A stretch of 64,000 bases of DNA from assembly GCF_032854445.1 (NCBI RefSeq), contig NC_088302.1:41916191-41980190 (forward strand). The letters run 5' to 3'. How positions within the stretch are numbered: the first letter of the stretch is position 1; each line of letters begins with the position of its first letter. Below, one piece after another: positions 57,106-64,000 of this stretch. The position numbers and the translations under genes are program-made. Under the pieces are notes generated by a model that saw only the letters and a list, made by a program, of their open reading frames with translations, ran no database searches and was not told where the DNA came from. The stretch is from Liolophura sinensis (taxonomy: Eukaryota > Mollusca > Polyplacophora > Chitonida > Chitonidae).

Positions 57106-60100
57106 GGTGACTGGATGGTGAGCCCCGATGGCCGCGATGGCGTTCTCATGGTGTAAGGTGGTGGGTGGGTTGGGCTGTGAGCATGTTTCTGGCAATATGC
57201 TACTGGACCAATGGATTGCATTTGTTTTCACCTATATCTGTATTCTCCTTGGTAACCAAGCCCCTGTGTAATTACATGACATGGACCTTACATGTTTGTC
57301 TTTTGTCGTAAAGTCTTCCATGCACAATACTGTCCGTCTGCTTTATTTGATGCATTTTCTCGTTGCAAAGTAAACAGTATGCCGCAGAAAACCTCCTACT
57401 GAAACAAACGATATAAAAATTAATATTTTCATTAACAGGCCGATGTGAAAAAATTTGTCCTAACAGAAGAAAGATTTGCTTCGTGTTTTTGTATATTATT
57501 GTTTCAGGAAATTGTTCGTTACTTCAAGCAACAATCACTAGAAGAGACTTGGTGTGCTGTTGCTTTTGTTGCAAAAGGATTGTAGGCCTGCATATCAGCT
57601 ATACATGGTATTGATGACAAAAACAGACACGAGGGCACTTTATGACTGATAATTAGGTGAGGGCTAAGGGGTGCTATTCTATTTGGTCTATCTGCTACAA
57701 ATTCGGAGGAGAAGGTACCAACGACGAACTTTGACAATACTGAGTAATCTGCCTCAAGACGCATGGGATACTAGAGTTTTGCACAGAAACACCTCTATTT
57801 GGGACTGCTATAGGGCCGATAGACTAACAGCTCACTCGACTAATTTAGATCGCCAACTGCAAGACATCGTCTAAGTTTAGCTGGGCTGATCTTGGTTGAC
57901 GGCTGGTATACATGTACGAATCTTTGTTTCGACGAATAGTACGCGTAATCTGAGTGTTCAGAATTAAATGAAGAAATTTTGTATTCCTGGGATCAGAAAT
58001 GTCGTTGGGAAACTATCGAAGGTACAGCCTATAATCCGACTCAACTCATGCACTTTATCCAAAAGAATTCGTCGTCAAATGTCTAATGAATAAAGAATGT
58101 CATTAAATCAGATCTATGGAAGTAAAATGGTCGCACAGTGGCCACATTTATATGGTCTGATTTTAATCAATAAATCACACAGACCTGCCAGATGGGCTTA
58201 AATGGGCACGTATAAGTCCATATAAGGGGTGCACACTTGGAATTAGACATTTATAGTATGACTTTCCTGTTTCGCCAATAAAAATCTATTTTTTTCCAAA
58301 TCGCGCCACAAGACAAGCTTCTTTGTCCCATAAACCAAAATCTCCTGTCATATAGGGTTCGCATCACAATTTACGTATATTATGCACATGGTTCTGCTAT
58401 TAACATGCATGTATTACGATAATCTCCCGTTAATATCAGGTACAGGTGTGTAATAACGACACCTCTGTTGTAGCGCGTCTGTGGTCTCGTGACTCTGAAA
58501 CAGTATCCGACATGATCGGCTAAGAATCGGCTTACAGTTCCACAAACATCAAACAAATTTAACGCGAATAAATCTGGTGAGACCTTTTGCTATAATTACA
58601 CACCCAAACTGTATAACAAACCGTTATACCTGACTGTACGGTCCCGTTCTTCGCTCCATGTACGACCCTGGGCTTCGTTACCGGAAATGACATTCACAGG
58701 TAGATTTTAGGCTCGCAAACCAGACGAAATCTCACACCAAAAATCTGGTTGACTGCGCATACATGTCGTGCCTTTTGTGCCTTCATCTAATAGATATCCC
58801 CACTCGTGTGTCCTTCAGCCGACATTTAACCTGCTTTAATATAACCCACCCAATAAATGTATATGCGTATACGATAAATCATGAGGACTTCTAATTATAT
58901 GCAATCACTGGCCAAGTACTAGTATATAAATGGCTTCTTCTCAGTCAGAAAAAGAGTAAATGTGTAGGCCCTATGTATCTCGACAAGACAACATCAGATG
59001 AAAATGAAAGATACGTAGGCCTATAGTTCCACACGATTTGACATCGCATGAGGCTATCCTCACCAGATACAGTTAATGCAGAGAACCAATAACAGGTATG
59101 TCAACAAAGAGAAAAAAAATAATTTGATCAAGCAATGATTAGAAAATGATTTTTGAGAGCACAAAAAGGCTGAATTTAAAGGAAAATTTTTTATAATTAC
59201 ATGTATAAAGGCTTCTTAGGCCTAGACATTATACATGAACAAGTTCAGTTATTTCAGCAAAGTACATGCTATTATATTTATTTACTTATCTGACAGGTGT
59301 TTTATGTCGTAGGGCCTACTTAAGAATATTTCACTGATACAACGGCGGCCAGCATTATGGTGGGAGGAAACCGGACAAAGCCCGCAGACTGCTGACCTCC
59401 CCACATAGGAAAGGAGAGGAAGCCAGCATGAGCTGAACTTGAACTCATAGCGACCGCATTGGTGGTAGGATCCTGGGTCATTGCGACGCACCGGCGTGCG
59501 ATCCCACTTGGCCACGGAGCCCCCATCCCTCCCCTGCTATTTTATGTTAGTGTATGAGCTAAATATCAATCAAATTTGTGTTTGCCAGAAAGGGTATATA
59601 ATCTGATGAGGTTCTGCATGCTTGTGTAACTCAGTAAACGGCTTGATTTATTTGAGAATTTTTTTTATCACATGCTTGTCCATCTCCATTGTCCTGCGTT
59701 TGTCTAAATAATAAGTATTCAAACTCTGTAATAATGAGCCGAGTCGCCGGTATATCTACCTGTTTAACCATGGATCAGAGAATGTCAGAGCAAAGACAGG
59801 GATGAACAGTACACAGCTTGGGCAGCGCCCCCGCCCCTACCAAACCCACCCCACTTACCTTCCCCCAAAACACACACAATGAGCACCAGTGTTCGACTCG
59901 GACGCAAACTACCTTAATTGTGACAGATATAGATAAGGATAAGGACGTGTCTGACCTTTTGTAACATGCACCTTCATCACTCAATATACTGTTTGTTACA
60001 TGATAGTGTGTTCTTGTATTATGTAAGCCTCTAAATGTGTTTTGGCCAATTTGGCATTCCAATGCGATGCCATTGTTTGCTGGCGACATTTAACACTGTA

Positions 60101-61431
60101 TGAGCGTGACGTGAGTGGGGTGGGGGGCGTCAGGGGCACAGAATCAACTTTGTCACCCTGTCACTAGGCCTATTACTAAACCTGCATGACTCTACAACGT
60201 TGTGCTATATTTTGTGCTCCAATTTCTATAAAGACGAAACTTACTTACCCCATTTCTGTCGTTGTTTGGCCTTGTGAAGGGTTGGAATGGATATTGGATA
60301 AATCCTCTCTGAAAGTGCCCTCTTGCAAAAGGACACATGTAGCTGTTCAAGAACCCCTATATATTTACCTGGTGTTACCGAATGCTAATTAACCATTGTG
60401 GTAAAAACGGATAAAGCCGCAAAACTGCGGCTTCCTTTCATTACGTATAGAATATTGTTTCCAGCTACAAAGTGTCAGTGGACATTGTATGGAGGAAAGA
60501 TAAGTCAGTGTGTTCAACACAGTTATCTGAGTTCGTGGGGATTGATGTGGAGTTCTTGGTGTAAGCTGAAATGACCAGGAAACTCTGCAGGATCTTTAGG
60601 TAAATCTCTATATCCCGGTAGAGATAATTAACAATGTCAAATTTGAAACTATCCCTCTTATCGAAAAGTCGGCGTGACGGGAAACCATTGTTGTTAAGTT
60701 ATATGATAAGTAAGATATACATGTCCAACGTACCGACTGGACACTGCAGTTTACTTTAAATCCAGCCTTACGCCTTACGACGTAAACCACCGGTCAAATA
60801 GATATTTGAGTGACGAATAAAAATGTTAATATTTGTTAACAGTGTCGCGCATGGAAGACGGAATCTTGAGAAATGCACTATTCCGTGAAACGTATATATA
60901 AACATACTAAGTGTTCTATCGTATAAGGGGAATAGCTTTGACTATGTATATGCATACCCCAACAAATGCAATAGCAGTCTGATACCTTTCGAAAATAATC
61001 CCATGTGAGGGATTTCGCGAGAATGAATAATCAGACAAAGATTAATTGGGAGTCTTCAGAGGTTAAAAAATTAGTGATTTGTGTTTTAATCCAATAACAA
61101 GCTTGATGACACAAACGAGGAAAACATTTTTGTCGTTAAATTAGGCGAACGTTAGTCAGATCAACAAAATATTTACTTATATCAATGAAATGTTAGACTT
61201 CTGTAATCCGGGTTGCTGCACCACACAAAACGGTTGATTTGTTAAATAAATATAAACAAAAAAACATTACAATAATTAAAAAAAACAAACAAACAACAAA
61301 GCAATACAAAAATATGGCGACTTCACGTTTTAGGCTTTGACAAATGAGATTTAGTGTTTCAAACTTCGTTCTTCTTGAATTTCTAGTGTTCAGTATTAGT
61401 TTGACTTTCTTTTGTCGTTTCTTATCGTTGT
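57106..61431. other. Spacer between the two beta-tubulin loci
   Basis: I see no conserved coding sequence. The rightmost part, near 61.2-61.4 kb, is AT-rich and is probably the 3' UTR of the intact beta-tubulin. The stretch holds one complete core-SINE (59275-59523). Confidence 0.6.
59275..59523 (-). mobile_element. Full-length core-SINE with tRNA-like head
   Basis: On the minus strand the head GGGGGCTCCGTGGCCAAGTG GGATCGCAC matches a Pol III A box (TGGCCAAGTGGG). GGTCGCTATGAGTTCAAGTT supplies a B box (GAGTTCAAGTT). After CAGCTCATGCTGGCTTCCTC comes the core (GGTTTCCTCCCACCATAATG, CTGGCCGCCGTTGTATCAGT) and the tail toward 59275. It is the best copy for defining the family. The conserved core across many tRNA-headed copies fits the shared-core SINE superfamilies known from molluscs and other animals. 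Confidence 0.9.
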
Positions 61432-63871
<2,440 letters not shown>

Positions 63872-64000
63872 TTATCATATTCCCCTATATAGCACACACA
63901 TACACGTTTATACAGGGGCATCTCTGGCCCACATGGTTCAAGATCAGAAAGTCAATAGGTTTACTAGGTACCTAGCGCAGATGGGTGTTTTCCTCCCAGT

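Overview
The window is animal nuclear DNA: AT-rich, intron-rich and full of SINEs and minisatellites. Several things point to a lophotrochozoan, most likely a mollusc. Exons follow the GT-AG rule. The encoded proteins are metazoan orthologues. Two tRNA-derived SINE families are present, one ending in a (CACT)n tail and one carrying a strongly conserved core, and the palindrome TACATGTA is frequent. The phylum is an inference, and no species is claimed.

Layout, left to right. A minus-strand first coding exon of an unidentified gene sits at 122-190. About 15 kb with no recognisable coding sequence follows, holding old tandem repeats, a small foldback element and SINEs. DCAF12 (WD40 substrate receptor of CUL4-DDB1) runs on the plus strand at 15467-23918 in eight visible exons; its N-terminal exon was not found. 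After 7 kb of SINE-bearing intergenic DNA comes a 113-bp tandem array at 29715-30830 that runs straight into the last exon of PDCD7 (U11/U12 snRNP 59K), which occupies 30819-41867 on the minus strand in nine exons. PDCD7 and PTAR1 (alpha subunit of geranylgeranyltransferase III, plus strand, 42325-49560, seven exons) are head-to-head across 457 bp that hold three CACGTG boxes. Downstream of PTAR1 lie a G-rich 66-bp minisatellite, SINEs and a reverse transcriptase relic. The right end has two beta-tubulin loci in tandem on the minus strand: a broken copy (55227-57105) and an intact copy (61432-63841) whose first exon lies beyond the edge.

The genes belong to different housekeeping systems: targeted protein degradation, minor-spliceosome 5' splice-site recognition, prenylation of Golgi SNAREs and microtubules. 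Apart from the shared PDCD7/PTAR1 promoter they do not form a pathway.

The most unusual signal is that two minisatellites grew out of coding exon ends. A 54-bp array in DCAF12 repeats the end of an exon together with its 5' splice site, giving a row of decoy donors. The 113-bp array beside PDCD7 is a dimeric amplification of the codons and stop that end the protein. In both cases the exon copy is the one conserved with the human orthologue, so the direction is from gene to satellite. A large inverted repeat in a PDCD7 intron carries the same GTCACGTGAC plus AAAATGGC motifs seen in the neighbouring bidirectional promoter.

All exon boundaries were derived by hand from reading frame, splice consensus and remembered orthologues. 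No alignment or database search was run.
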